NCBI GenBank assembly: GCA_964611805.1
Contig: CAZTBG010000030.1
Coordinates: forward strand, 1 to 27,191
Reading direction: 5' to 3'
Origin: W589 sp964611805
GTDB lineage: Bacteria > Chloroflexota > Dehalococcoidia > Dehalococcoidales > Fen-1064
Length of the DNA: 27,191 nt
Shown here piece by piece: positions 1 through 8,180 of this stretch. Within the stretch, counting starts at the first letter, position 1. Each line of letters opens with the position of its first letter. The position numbers and the translations under genes are program-made. The notes under the pieces are model-generated. The model worked only from the letters and a program-made list of their open reading frames with translations. It had not been told where the DNA came from and did not search any database.

Positions 1-1061
1 ATGACACCGGGACCTCCCCGGCTGGCGAAGTAGTAGACACCGAGCACGGTCGAGCGGTTTCTTGCCGGAGTATGGCTGATGATGTAGGACTCCGAGACGG
101 GCATGCCGACATATTGACAGAAACCCATGACGAGCAGTACTAGCCAGATACTCCAGCCTGGGGATACCTGGTTAATAAGGTAGATAGCCGGTCCAGCAAT
201 CAGGCTCGCCGTCAGTATCACGGGTACCTTGCCGAGGCGGTCGGAGAGGTAGCCACCAAGTGGACCTGCCCACAGGCCGGCGAAGTTGGAAACAGCCAGC
301 AAACTGGCGGCGGCTGCCTCACTTATCCCGTAGACTTCGTTGGCGTAAAGCGGCACAAAGGATAGCGACGAGAAGACCAGCACCTGGAGGACGACACCGA
401 GCAGAGTGAATACTATCAGGCGGCGTCGGCTACCCAGGATGGCTGGCACTCCGGTATCCCCGGTGGTGGCATCGGCCTGGGGCTTATCGGTGTAGCCCCG
501 CCGCCCCAGAATAAAGTATAGAGCGATGCCAAAGGCGAATGTAGGAATAGCCACGGAGATGAACGAGCCACGCCAGCCGAGGGCGGCAGCAGTACCGGCG
601 GCGATGAGGGGGGCGAGGAAAAAGCTGGCGGTACCGCCTATCTGATGCAGGCCCAGCGCCCGGCCCCGGTTCTGCTCTGAAACTGAGGCCGAGACCAGTG
701 GAGAGGCAGCCGGATGATAGCCTCCCCCAGCAAGCCCCAGTATGACCAGGAAGATGGCCAGTACCAGGTAGGTTGGTGAAAGGCCCACCAGCAGACCGGC
801 GGCGGCCACGCCAGAGATACCGACCAGAATCAGCTTGCGGGGGCCGATACGGTCGGCCAGCCATCCACCGGGCAACTGTGCGAGACCGTAGGGCAGGTTA
901 TAGGCGGAACCCAGGGCACCCACCTGCGTCTCGCTGAGTGTAAAGTTGCTGCGAATAAAGGGTAATAAAGGTGTTAGCAGAGACCCCACCAGGTGATGAC
1001 TGAAGTGCGCCAGTACAAAGAGTGGCACCAGTCCTGTGAAAAACGAACGGAGACGGGACAT
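1..1061 (-). CDS. MFS transporter, partial (3' end outside window)
   Basis: Reading leftward from the ATG at 1061-1059, one frame stays open to the window edge, about 353 codons. The protein begins MSRLRSFFTGLVPLFVLAHF and has alternating hydrophobic segments. Residues around the second segment read GGWLADRIGPRKL, the conserved loop 2-3 motif of the major facilitator superfamily (GxLaDrxGrkxxl). Later parts include LGLAGGGYHPAASPLVS and an NRGRALG stretch. It is therefore an inner-membrane secondary transporter; the substrate cannot be read from sequence. The C-terminal part lies beyond base 1. No convincing Shine-Dalgarno precedes the ATG, so the start is less certain than the family. It is the first gene after the tRNA-Ser pair on the same strand. 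Confidence 0.88.
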   Translation of the reverse strand, partial: MSRLRSFFTGLVPLFVLAHFSHHLVGSLLTPLLPFIRSNFTLSETQVGALGSAYNLPYGLAQLPGGWLADRIGPRKLILVGISGVAAAGLLVGLSPTYLVLAIFLVILGLAGGGYHPAASPLVSASVSEQNRGRALGLHQIGGTASFFLAPLIAAGTAAALGWRGSFISVAIPTFAFGIALYFILGRRGYTDKPQADATTGDTGVPAILGSRRRLIVFTLLGVVLQVLVFSSLSFVPLYANEVYGISEAAAASLLAVSNFAGLWAGPLGGYLSDRLGKVPVILTASLIAGPAIYLINQVSPGWSIWLVLLVMGFCQYVGMPVSESYIISHTPARNRSTVLGVYYFASRGGPGV

Positions 1062-1193
1062 CGGTTGTGAAAAGGGCGAACGGTCAGACGTGCCTATGGT
1101 AGGTTTCCTTTCAACGTGACTTCGTGACCTGTTTAGCTAAATACCGTACCATTGTAGCACATGTTTTTCGGTCTGACTCGTATAGGGGAGTGA

Positions 1194-1282
<89 letters not shown>

Positions 1283-1295
1283 GCATTATCGGAAG

Positions 1296-1301
1296 ATTAT
1301 A
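1296..1301 (-). promoter_or_regulatory. -10 element for tRNA-Ser(GGA)
   Basis: A consensus TATAAT on the minus strand sits between the two tRNA genes, placing transcription start a few bases before the mature 5' end at 1282. The -35 region is poor. It suggests the downstream tRNA has its own promoter as well as possible read-through from the upstream tRNA. Confidence 0.45.
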
Positions 1302-1359
1302 GAAAAATCATTCCTGGTCTGTTATTGCCCTTCGATTCGTTTCATTCGCTCAGGGTAAA

Positions 1360-1446
1360 CGGAGAGGGTGGGATTCGAACCCACGCTCCGCTTACGCGGA
1401 GACCGCTTTTCGAGAGCGGCACCATGAACCACTCGGACACCTCTCC
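1360..1446 (-). tRNA. tRNA-Ser (anticodon CGA), CCA not encoded
   Basis: The minus strand folds as a class II tRNA. The acceptor stem GGAGAGG/CCTCTCC is identical to that of the neighbouring tRNA-Ser. The anticodon stem CCGCT/AGCGG encloses loop CTCGAAA with anticodon CGA (reads UCG). The GC-rich variable arm is TCTCCGC-GTAA-GCGGAG, followed by a standard T arm. After the discriminator G the genome reads TTT, so CCA must be added by nucleotidyltransferase. Confidence 0.94.
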
Positions 1447-1454
1447 AGTTTCAG

Positions 1455-1483
1455 ATTCTACCTTAAACGTCACTTTCGGGCAA
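1455..1483 (-). promoter_or_regulatory. Promoter for the tRNA-Ser genes
   Basis: The minus strand carries TTGCCC (1483-1478), a 17-base spacer and TAGAAT (1460-1455), ending 8 bases before the 5' end of tRNA-Ser(CGA). Position and spacing fit a sigma70-type promoter. Confidence 0.5.
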
Positions 1484-1592
1484 GTTTGCTAGCCGAAGCA
1501 TAACGAATTCTTGAAAAAGAGTGGGGATATGGAATACCAGATAATGTAATAAAGGCCGGATTACTACAGAAAGCACGTTTTATGTATATAAG

Positions 1593-3194
1593 TTAATAGC
1601 TTTCTTCTGTCTTCTTTTGGGAAATCAAGTAAGATGCTATCGACTGGTCAACAATATCACCACTTGAAGCAATACTGCTTATCCATGGTTGCATCTCCTG
1701 TAAAGGCAGAATATTTAAGGATTGCATAATACCGCGCTTATCAGCCGGTCCTAAATTAGTTAGCTTCCCACGGAAACTTCTTACCCAAGTGGTATCTTGT
1801 CGTCTTTGGGCAATAATAGACTTGCTTCTAATGTCAAGAAAACTATTATAGTTCTTTGGGAGGTCAATTTTATTAAAGCATTTATGTGATAATAAGCGCG
1901 CAATCCAAAGGTTTATGAAAGGTAGATTAGTATAATAAGATGATAAGATGTTTTCGAACTGAGTCTTGTATCGAACGACAACATCATCATTTATCACTGC
2001 ATAAAGATAAATTATCACTTCTCTAATTAAAGGCAGCAATCTTTCAAAATTATCTAATACAAGGGGAAGGATACTACGGATACGATAACCTCTAGCTCTT
2101 ATTAGAATGTATCTGAGAAGAGATAAATCCGTACTAGTTACAAGGGATTTTGAGAAGAGGTCTGCGTATGTGGCTGATAAGAGTTGAAAGTGTTCATCCT
2201 TAATAATCTCTCGAAAAGCCTTGTCGTATTCTTCTTGCCAATCAATATCTTCTGTATAAGATGGGAGGTCTTCAAATAATTCATCAACTTTTTTCCCAGC
2301 ACGTTCATTTGCTCTAGCTAGAATGGACTTGTTTTCTTCCTGTTGTGCATCTTTAAAAGAAAATTCATGAAATCTATCCATTGTTAATATCTTTGTCTTT
2401 TCTCCGGATAATACAAGATGATGTTCTGAGTTTAGACAATCTGTTAAATTGTGGAGAGCAATAACTGCTTCCTCATAAGTGTTGAAGAATATCCTAATAT
2501 CATCTACATACCGTGCGAAATCATCTGTATGTGTTTTAATGTGATTATCAATACCAGCCATTACTAATTCAGCAAGAATAATGCTTGCTTGAGGACCAAT
2601 CGGAATTCCTCGTGAACCTCTATAATTAAGATTTAGTATAAATTCATGTATTATGTTCGCTTGATTGTTAAATGCACCCTTACCTGCTTCGACAATTAGG
2701 CTTTGGATTCTATGCACGTTGATTTGGTTGTAGAAATCAGCAATATCACATACTAAGACATATCCTGAATCATATTCTGCAGAGAGTTCCTCTAATCTTG
2801 AAATGTAGCTTTCCCAACCGTTTGAATCGGGGAAAAAATTCCCTTCTGGATCAGGTTTTATCCTGTATGAAAATACACTATTTTCTAATATAGGTCTTCT
2901 GTAATTCTCGATAACTTCACAAACCTCTCGCACTAGGGCAGTGTAAATGATAGTATCTATTGGTTCCAACTGGTGTACTGCTCTATAAGTTCTATTATAT
3001 TTATAAGCAAGGTGCGTTGTTGATGTTGCAGGAACATAACTACTGAGGTTGAGTGATAATATATATTCCTTTACTTTAGGCCAGTTATGGAAGATTGCTG
3101 GGTATTCGAATATCCTGGGGAAAAAGCTGCTGTGTGAATGTTTTTCGAGATGTTTACGTGCCCATTCGAGGGGTTGTTCTTTCACTGTTTCCAC
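1593..3194 (-). CDS. Abi/DRT-like (UG-type) reverse transcriptase
   Basis: This 533-residue protein has the polymerase motifs of a reverse transcriptase. Motif A is VCDIADFY (Asp150), motif B is RGIPIGPQAS (about 195-204), the catalytic box is YVDD (229-232), and LVLSGEKTKIL (260-270) follows. The last ~240 residues are rich in helices and resemble no maturase X, D or HNH endonuclease domain. That layout, and the GIPIGP..S..LAE form of motif B, fit the abortive-infection/defence reverse transcriptases (AbiA/AbiK/DRT 'UG' groups) better than group II intron enzymes; this group assignment is inference. The start is GTG at 3194, preceded by AAGGGG at suitable spacing. Base composition is clearly more AT-rich than all neighbours, indicating transfer. 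It stands alone beside tRNA genes. No phage capsid or integrase is visible. Confidence 0.85.
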   Translation of the reverse strand: METVKEQPLEWARKHLEKHSHSSFFPRIFEYPAIFHNWPKVKEYILSLNLSSYVPATSTTHLAYKYNRTYRAVHQLEPIDTIIYTALVREVCEVIENYRRPILENSVFSYRIKPDPEGNFFPDSNGWESYISRLEELSAEYDSGYVLVCDIADFYNQINVHRIQSLIVEAGKGAFNNQANIIHEFILNLNYRGSRGIPIGPQASIILAELVMAGIDNHIKTHTDDFARYVDDIRIFFNTYEEAVIALHNLTDCLNSEHHLVLSGEKTKILTMDRFHEFSFKDAQQEENKSILARANERAGKKVDELFEDLPSYTEDIDWQEEYDKAFREIIKDEHFQLLSATYADLFSKSLVTSTDLSLLRYILIRARGYRIRSILPLVLDNFERLLPLIREVIIYLYAVINDDVVVRYKTQFENILSSYYTNLPFINLWIARLLSHKCFNKIDLPKNYNSFLDIRSKSIIAQRRQDTTWVRSFRGKLTNLGPADKRGIMQSLNILPLQEMQPWISSIASSGDIVDQSIASYLISQKKTEESY

Positions 3195-3261
3195 GATATG
3201 CCCCTTCTCGTCTAGCTATTAGAAAAGCAGAGGACTAAAACTTGAATTAACAATATCAATA

Positions 3262-3290
3262 ATTCTACATCTAAAACATAGGTGTATCAA
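3262..3290 (-). promoter_or_regulatory. Promoter of the reverse transcriptase gene
   Basis: The minus strand shows TTGATA (3290-3285), exactly 17 bases of spacer, then TAGAAT (3267-3262). Each hexamer matches the sigma70 consensus at five of six positions. The predicted start leaves a leader of about 60 bases before the GTG at 3194. Confidence 0.6.
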
Positions 3291-3320
3291 TACTTACAAT
3301 ACTTGTGAGCAAAGGTGAAC

Positions 3321-3418
3321 AGGAACCTACTCTTATTTGTCCGCCGTAATGAACAAGGAAGAGAAACCCGTAAGGGTGCGCAAGCAGTGCTCAGTCAAAG
3401 GCCAGTCGTGATGTTCCT
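3321..3418. other. Possible structured RNA element in the 3195-3523 gap
   Basis: The gene-free stretch 3195-3523 separates the divergent reverse transcriptase and hdr operon. Its middle is more GC-rich than the flanks and can be closed by AGGAAC (3321-3326) with GTTCCT (3413-3418). Inside are two small plus-strand hairpins with GNRA loops (ACCC-GTAA-GGGT at 3366-3377 and GC-GCAA-GC at 3378-3385) and an arm CTCTT/AAGAG (about 3330-3363). On the minus strand a TATAAA (3423-3418) abuts the outer stem. Strand and function are undecided. It could be a defence-RT noncoding RNA, an hdr operon leader, or chance pairing. Confidence 0.22.
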
Positions 3419-3523
3419 TTATAAGCGAGTGTAAAATGTGCTATCCTAAAGGTAGAAGATAGCCTTGTGAACTCTGTTATTTAAGGCAAAAAAATATTTC
3501 CTCAAACGTTCAGGTGCGGGAAG

Positions 3524-3931
3524 ATGAGACTTGAGATTTCCTCGGGCAGGCTACGGAATGAGTTTGTGGCGAAAATTGCCGAGCTCAGCGGGCAGGATAT
3601 AAATCTCTGTTATCAGTGCGGCAAGTGTTCCGCCGGCTGCCCCATGTCATTTGCTATGGACCTGCTGCCCAACCAGATTATTCGCTGTGTCCAGCTAGGT
3701 CTCACGGATGATGTCGCTAAATCACGGACTCCCTGGTTGTGTGCCTCGTGTCTGGTCTGTACGGTCCGTTGCCCCAAGGGGATTGATATTGCCTGTGTTA
3801 TGGAGGCTTTGAGGCAAATTGCCCTGAGGAGACGTGAAGACTTTGTTGACCCGGCCGGGCTTGAGCGAGATACTGTGGCTGAACTGCCTGCAATAGCTCT
3901 TGTTAGTGGTTTCAGGAAGTTGACAGGTTAG
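3524..3931 (+). CDS. hdrC: Heterodisulfide reductase subunit C-like FeS protein
   Basis: A 135-residue HdrC-type electron-transfer subunit. It carries two [4Fe-4S] motifs in the CxxCxxCxxxCP pattern: Cys29/32/35/39 (CYQCGKCSAGCP) and Cys73/76/79/83 (CASCLVCTVRCP). In known Hdr complexes HdrC passes electrons between HdrA and the HdrB active site. Its length is shorter than methanogen HdrC but typical of soluble bacterial versions, and there are no membrane segments. The ATG at 3524 follows GCGGGAAG. The next gene starts 5 bases after the stop. It is the first gene of a six-gene plus-strand operon ending at 10660. No strong promoter could be picked out in the preceding gap. Confidence 0.93.
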   Translation: MRLEISSGRLRNEFVAKIAELSGQDINLCYQCGKCSAGCPMSFAMDLLPNQIIRCVQLGLTDDVAKSRTPWLCASCLVCTVRCPKGIDIACVMEALRQIALRRREDFVDPAGLERDTVAELPAIALVSGFRKLTG

Positions 3932-3936
3932 CGGAA

Positions 3937-4824
3937 ATGGATTTGAGCTATTATCCCGGGTGCACCCTCAAGACAAAAGCCCTGAACTTTGAAGCTTCTG
4001 CCATCGCTGCCATGTCAGTACTGGGCGTGAATCTTATAGAGATTCCCCGATGGAACTGCTGTGGCACTGTCCACTCCATGGCGGATGATGACCTGGCCCA
4101 TCATATTGCGCCGGTCCGTAACCTGGTACGTGTTGCTGAGCAGGGGAGCAACCGGGTAGTCACGCTGTGCTCGTTCTGCTACAACACGCTGAAGCGGGCC
4201 GACCTGCTGATGAGGAACAGCCCGGAGAAGCGGAATACCATCAACAGCTTTATGGACGACGAGATAGACTATAATGGCCAGGTAGAGGTAGTCCATCTTC
4301 TCGAAGTGTTGAGGGACGATGTGGGGTGGGAGGCGATTGCCCGTCAGGTAAAGGTGCCTCTAGAGGGGCTTAAGGTAGTCCCTTACTACGGATGTACCCT
4401 GACAAGACCGCAGGAAGCCGCTATTGATAGTGTCGAGAACCCGACGGTAATTCAAGAACTGATGAAAGTTCTGGGGGTGACAGTCCTTGATTTTCCTCTG
4501 GCTACCGAGTGCTGTGGCTCTTTCGAGATAGTAAGTGACCCTGGTGCAGTGATAGAGCGTGCTTATGCAATCCTTGGTATGGCACAGAGAAAAGGGGCTG
4601 ATGCAGTCGTGCTTAGCTGTCCGCTATGTGCTCATAACCTCGGCCAGAAACAGGCAGAGATAGCTGATAAGTACAGTGATTTTACCGGAATGCCGATTGT
4701 CTATTTCACCCAGCTTCTGGCCCTGGCGGTTGGGGTCAGTCCCGAGGTATGCCGGTTTGACCTTAACTTCGGTGGAGTGGAGGCTCTATTGCGGGACCGT
4801 GGATTAATTCCGGAGCGTGTTTGA
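3937..4824 (+). CDS. hdrB: Heterodisulfide reductase subunit B (double CCG domain)
   Basis: This 295-residue protein has both cysteine-rich CCG domains of HdrB complete. Domain 1 has Cys9, Cys41-Cys42, Cys78 and Cys81. Domain 2 has Cys153, Cys192-Cys193, Cys228 and Cys231. In methanogen HdrB these ten cysteines hold two non-cubane [4Fe-4S] clusters that cleave the CoM-S-S-CoB disulfide. With all ligands kept, thiol/disulfide chemistry is plausible here, although the bacterial substrate is unknown. The same domain forms the C-terminal half of TfrB in archaeal thiol:fumarate reductase, relevant because FrdA/FrdB-like genes follow in this operon. The stop lies within the region just before the hdrA1 start, indicating coupled translation. 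Confidence 0.94.
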   Translation: MDLSYYPGCTLKTKALNFEASAIAAMSVLGVNLIEIPRWNCCGTVHSMADDDLAHHIAPVRNLVRVAEQGSNRVVTLCSFCYNTLKRADLLMRNSPEKRNTINSFMDDEIDYNGQVEVVHLLEVLRDDVGWEAIARQVKVPLEGLKVVPYYGCTLTRPQEAAIDSVENPTVIQELMKVLGVTVLDFPLATECCGSFEIVSDPGAVIERAYAILGMAQRKGADAVVLSCPLCAHNLGQKQAEIADKYSDFTGMPIVYFTQLLALAVGVSPEVCRFDLNFGGVEALLRDRGLIPERV

Positions 4825-4832
4825 GGTTGAGT

Positions 4833-6191
4833 GTGGGAGTAGTAAAAAAGGCGCTGGTAATTGGAGGTGGTGTTGCCGGAATACAGGCGGCGCTCGATAT
4901 TGCCGATGGTGGTTACCAGGTAATAGTGGTAGAGAAAACGCCAAGCATCGGCGGACACATGGCACAGTACGCCGAGGTCTTTCCGACCCTTGACTGCCCG
5001 CAATGTATCCTGACGCCGAAGATGGTGGATGTCGGACAGCACCCAAATATCAGGCTGCTGACCTATGCCGAAGTACAGAGGGTCAGCGGCGAGGTCGGCA
5101 ACTTTGAGGTCGAGATTCTCCAGAAGGCGCGGAAGGTTGACCATACGAAATGTACCGGCTGCGGGACCTGCTGGCAGAAGTGTCCGGAGAAGGTACCATC
5201 GGAGTACGATGCTGGTGTCGCAGACCGTGCGGCAATCTACATACCCTTTGCCCAGGCAGTCCCTGCCAAAGCAGTAATCGATACCGAGCACTGTCGCTAC
5301 ATCAAGTATCTGGAGTTCATGGAGGGTGAGAAGGAAGGCAAGAAACCGCCTCAGTGTCGAATATGCGAGCGGCTTTGCCCGGCAGGGGCGATAGACTGGG
5401 AGCAGGAAGACGAGACCATCACCGAGCAGGTCGGGGCTATTGTCGTTGCTACCGGATTCGACCTTATGCCGATAAAAAGGCTGCCGGAGTATGCCGAGGA
5501 CCCGGACGTGGTTGATGGTATCCAGTTTGAAAGGATGCTATGTCCAGGAGGCCCGACGGCTGGAGTAGTACGCAGGCCGTCCGATAAAAGAACACCCAAG
5601 GAAGTGGTCTTCGTTTCCTGTGCCGGTTCGCGTGACCCTGAGCATGGTGTGCCTCACTGCTCGCGTGTGTGCTGCATGTACCTGGCGAAACAGGCGATGC
5701 TCTACAAGCATGCCGTACCTGATGGCCAGGCTCACATTTTCTATATTGATACCCGTACCACAGGCAAGGGCTATGAAGAGTTTCTGCAGCGCACCATGGC
5801 CGAGGGGACAGTATACCTCAGGGGAAAGGTCTCCCGCATTTACCGCGACGGTGACAAGATAAAGGTAATGGGGGTGGATACACTGTCCGGTAAGCAGGTG
5901 GAGGTCTCTGCCGACCTGGTGGTGCTGGGGATGGCGATGCTGCCCAGTGTGGGAACGAAGGACCTGGCGGCCAGGCTGGGTATTGCTACTGATGAGCAGG
6001 GATTCTTAACCGAGAACCACATAAAGATTGACCCTCTGGAGTCGACACGACCAGGGATATATCTGGCTGGCGCGGCGCAGGGCCCCAAGGACATTCCCGA
6101 TTCGGTAGCTCAGGGTAGCGGTGCTGCCAGCAAGGTCCTGGGGCTGTTTGCTCACAGCGAGATGACTCCCGAGGGACTGGTGGTGGGCTGA
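4833..6191 (+). CDS. hdrA: HdrA-like flavoprotein, short form (HdrA1)
   Basis: The preferred start is GTG 4833, which follows a GAGG at good spacing; TTG 4821 and 4827 are alternatives. The 452-residue protein starts almost directly with the FAD motif (GGGVAG, 11-16). It keeps the HdrA signature LDCPQCILTPK (Cys55/58). The inserted ferredoxin region has Cys107/110/113/117 and Cys154/175/178/182. The unusual HdrA cluster motif C-x12-C-x3-CC is at Cys263/276/280/281. Compared with full HdrA it lacks both the N-terminal FeS domain and the C-terminal two-cluster ferredoxin domain. HdrA is the FAD subunit that bifurcates electrons in known Hdr complexes. Short/long HdrA-like pairs also occur in QmoA/QmoB, an architectural parallel only. 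Confidence 0.92.
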   Translation: MGVVKKALVIGGGVAGIQAALDIADGGYQVIVVEKTPSIGGHMAQYAEVFPTLDCPQCILTPKMVDVGQHPNIRLLTYAEVQRVSGEVGNFEVEILQKARKVDHTKCTGCGTCWQKCPEKVPSEYDAGVADRAAIYIPFAQAVPAKAVIDTEHCRYIKYLEFMEGEKEGKKPPQCRICERLCPAGAIDWEQEDETITEQVGAIVVATGFDLMPIKRLPEYAEDPDVVDGIQFERMLCPGGPTAGVVRRPSDKRTPKEVVFVSCAGSRDPEHGVPHCSRVCCMYLAKQAMLYKHAVPDGQAHIFYIDTRTTGKGYEEFLQRTMAEGTVYLRGKVSRIYRDGDKIKVMGVDTLSGKQVEVSADLVVLGMAMLPSVGTKDLAARLGIATDEQGFLTENHIKIDPLESTRPGIYLAGAAQGPKDIPDSVAQGSGAASKVLGLFAHSEMTPEGLVVG

Positions 6192-6192
6192 G

Positions 6193-8148
6193 ATGGCCAG
6201 GCAGGAAAGAATCGGGGTCTTCGTCTGTCACTGCGGTAACAACATCGCCGGGACCGTGGACGTAAAGCGGGTGGTCGAAGAGCTCAGTCATTATCCCGGT
6301 GTCGTCCATGCTGAGGACTATATGTACATGTGCTCCGACCCGGGGCAGGAGCTAATGAGAAAGGCAATAAAGGAGAAGGCTCTTACCGGTGTCGTGAACG
6401 CCAACTGCTCGCCAACACTACACCAGCGGACCTTTCGCCGGGTGGCCGAGGCTGAAGGACTGAACCCGTACCGTGTTGAGATTGCCAACATCCGGGAACA
6501 GTGCAGCTGGCCCCACGCCAATGATAAAGAGACCGCCACCCGGAAGGCTATAGCCATTATCAAGGCTACTGTTGAAAAATTGCGCCTCAACATGGCACTG
6601 ACACCGACAGTTACCCCGTTGACAAAGCGGGCACTGGTAATCGGTGCCGGTATTGCCGGTATTCAGGCTGCCCTGGACATTGTCAATGGGGGCTACGAGG
6701 TGGTCCTTGTGGAGAAGGATATTAGTATTGGTGGGCATGCCATGCAACTGGCGGGGACATTCCCCAGCCTGGAGAGACCGGACTCACTTATGGCTGCTAA
6801 GCTTGCTGAAGTGGCCTCTCATCCCCTGATAAAGCTCTATACCTGTTCAGAGGTGGAGGAAGTCTCCGGCTATGTCGGCAATTTTGAGGTGAAAATCCGG
6901 CAGAAAGCGGGTCATATCGACAAAGAGCGCTGCAATGCGTGCGGGCTTTGTCTGGAAAAGTGCCCGGTGCTGGTCCCGTCCGAATATGACTGCGGGCTTT
7001 CGCAACGGAAGGCGATACGTATACCTTCTTCAAATACGGTCCCGTTCCATCCGGTGATAGATGCTGAGCATTGCCTCCATTTTAACGGCGGCCAGTGTGA
7101 GGCCTGCCGGGAGGCGTGTCCTGAAGGTGCAATTGATTTCTCGGGGGAGGATGTACTTACCGAGGAGAAGGTGGGGGTAATCGTGGCGGCTCCGGGCTAT
7201 GACCTTCTGCCAGCCGGTCAGCCTGAGGCATATCCCGAAGACCTCGACATTATTGATGGGCTTCAATTCGAGAGAATTTTGTCGGCAACCGGCCCTACCA
7301 ATGGCGAAATCAGGAGACCTTCCGATGGTAAGGTACCGCGTGAAGTGGTCTTCATCTCCTGCGTAGGCTCGCGTGACCCGGAGCACGGTGTCCCATACTG
7401 CTCCCGTGTTTGCTGCATGTACATTGCCAAGCAGGCCCTGCTCTACCGTCGGGCGGTCCCTGAAGGGCAGGCGTACATCTTCTATATGGATATTCGCTCC
7501 GACGCTAAGGGGTTTGAGGAATTTGTCCAGGGTGTAATGGATGAGGGTGGTATCCTTTACCTCAGGGGAGAGGTCTCACGGATGTTCCGTGATGGCGATA
7601 AGATTAAGGTGTGGGGCGTGGACACGCTTATCGGGAGGAACGTCGAGATATCGGCTGACCTTGTAGTCCTGGCCAGGGCAATGGTGCCGCGCCCGACAAC
7701 ACGGGAGCTGGCACGTAAGTTGAATATCGCCTCCGATGAGCACGGTTTCCTTACCGAGGCACACATAAAGCTGAGACCGGTAGAGAGCCTGACATCCGGC
7801 ATCTACCTGGCTGGTACGGCCCAGTGGCCCAGAGACCTGCCCGATACAGTTGCGTCGGCGGAGGCGGCGGCCAGCAAGGTCCTGTCACTTTTCTCGCGGG
7901 AAGAGCTTCTTCATGAGCCAACGATTGCCTGTGTGGACGAGGAAGTATGCTCCGGTTGCGGGCTGTGTGTGGCTAACTGTGCCTATAAGGCAATAGAGGT
8001 CGATAAAAGAAGTAATGTGGCGCGGGTCAACGAAGCGCTGTGTGAAGGTTGTGGTGCCTGTGCGATGATATGTCCCTCCAACGCAGTCCAATTGAAAAAC
8101 TCGACACCACGGCAGTTTTTTGAGATTATTAACGTGGCTACGGGATAG
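6193..8148 (+). CDS. hdrA: HdrA-like flavoprotein, long form (HdrA2) with altered CxxC
   Basis: A 651-residue full-length HdrA. The N-terminal FeS domain has Cys12/14, Cys47, Cys72 and Cys104 in the usual contexts (CHCGNN, MCSDPGQ, NCSP, REQCSW). The FAD motif GAGIAG is at 151-156, followed by the inserted ferredoxin (CNACGLCLEKCP) and the C-x12-C-x3-CC motif. The C-terminal domain has two [4Fe-4S] motifs (CSGCGLCVANC and CEGCGACAMICP). The LDCxxC signature kept by HdrA1 reads LERPDS here (Arg195, Ser198), so both cysteines are gone. The core is otherwise very similar to HdrA1, suggesting tandem duplication followed by specialisation. It starts 1 base after the hdrA1 stop. No MvhD/FlxD gene, the usual electron donor to HdrA, is in the window. 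Confidence 0.93.
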   Translation: MARQERIGVFVCHCGNNIAGTVDVKRVVEELSHYPGVVHAEDYMYMCSDPGQELMRKAIKEKALTGVVNANCSPTLHQRTFRRVAEAEGLNPYRVEIANIREQCSWPHANDKETATRKAIAIIKATVEKLRLNMALTPTVTPLTKRALVIGAGIAGIQAALDIVNGGYEVVLVEKDISIGGHAMQLAGTFPSLERPDSLMAAKLAEVASHPLIKLYTCSEVEEVSGYVGNFEVKIRQKAGHIDKERCNACGLCLEKCPVLVPSEYDCGLSQRKAIRIPSSNTVPFHPVIDAEHCLHFNGGQCEACREACPEGAIDFSGEDVLTEEKVGVIVAAPGYDLLPAGQPEAYPEDLDIIDGLQFERILSATGPTNGEIRRPSDGKVPREVVFISCVGSRDPEHGVPYCSRVCCMYIAKQALLYRRAVPEGQAYIFYMDIRSDAKGFEEFVQGVMDEGGILYLRGEVSRMFRDGDKIKVWGVDTLIGRNVEISADLVVLARAMVPRPTTRELARKLNIASDEHGFLTEAHIKLRPVESLTSGIYLAGTAQWPRDLPDTVASAEAAASKVLSLFSREELLHEPTIACVDEEVCSGCGLCVANCAYKAIEVDKRSNVARVNEALCEGCGACAMICPSNAVQLKNSTPRQFFEIINVATG

Positions 8149-8180
8149 AGCGTGGCCGGAGGGATGAAGGGGAATCACGA

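Noticed and set aside
3366..3400. GTGCGCAAG resembling a group II intron 5' end
   Set aside because: It is on the opposite strand to the reverse transcriptase, and no domain V or matching intron end was found.
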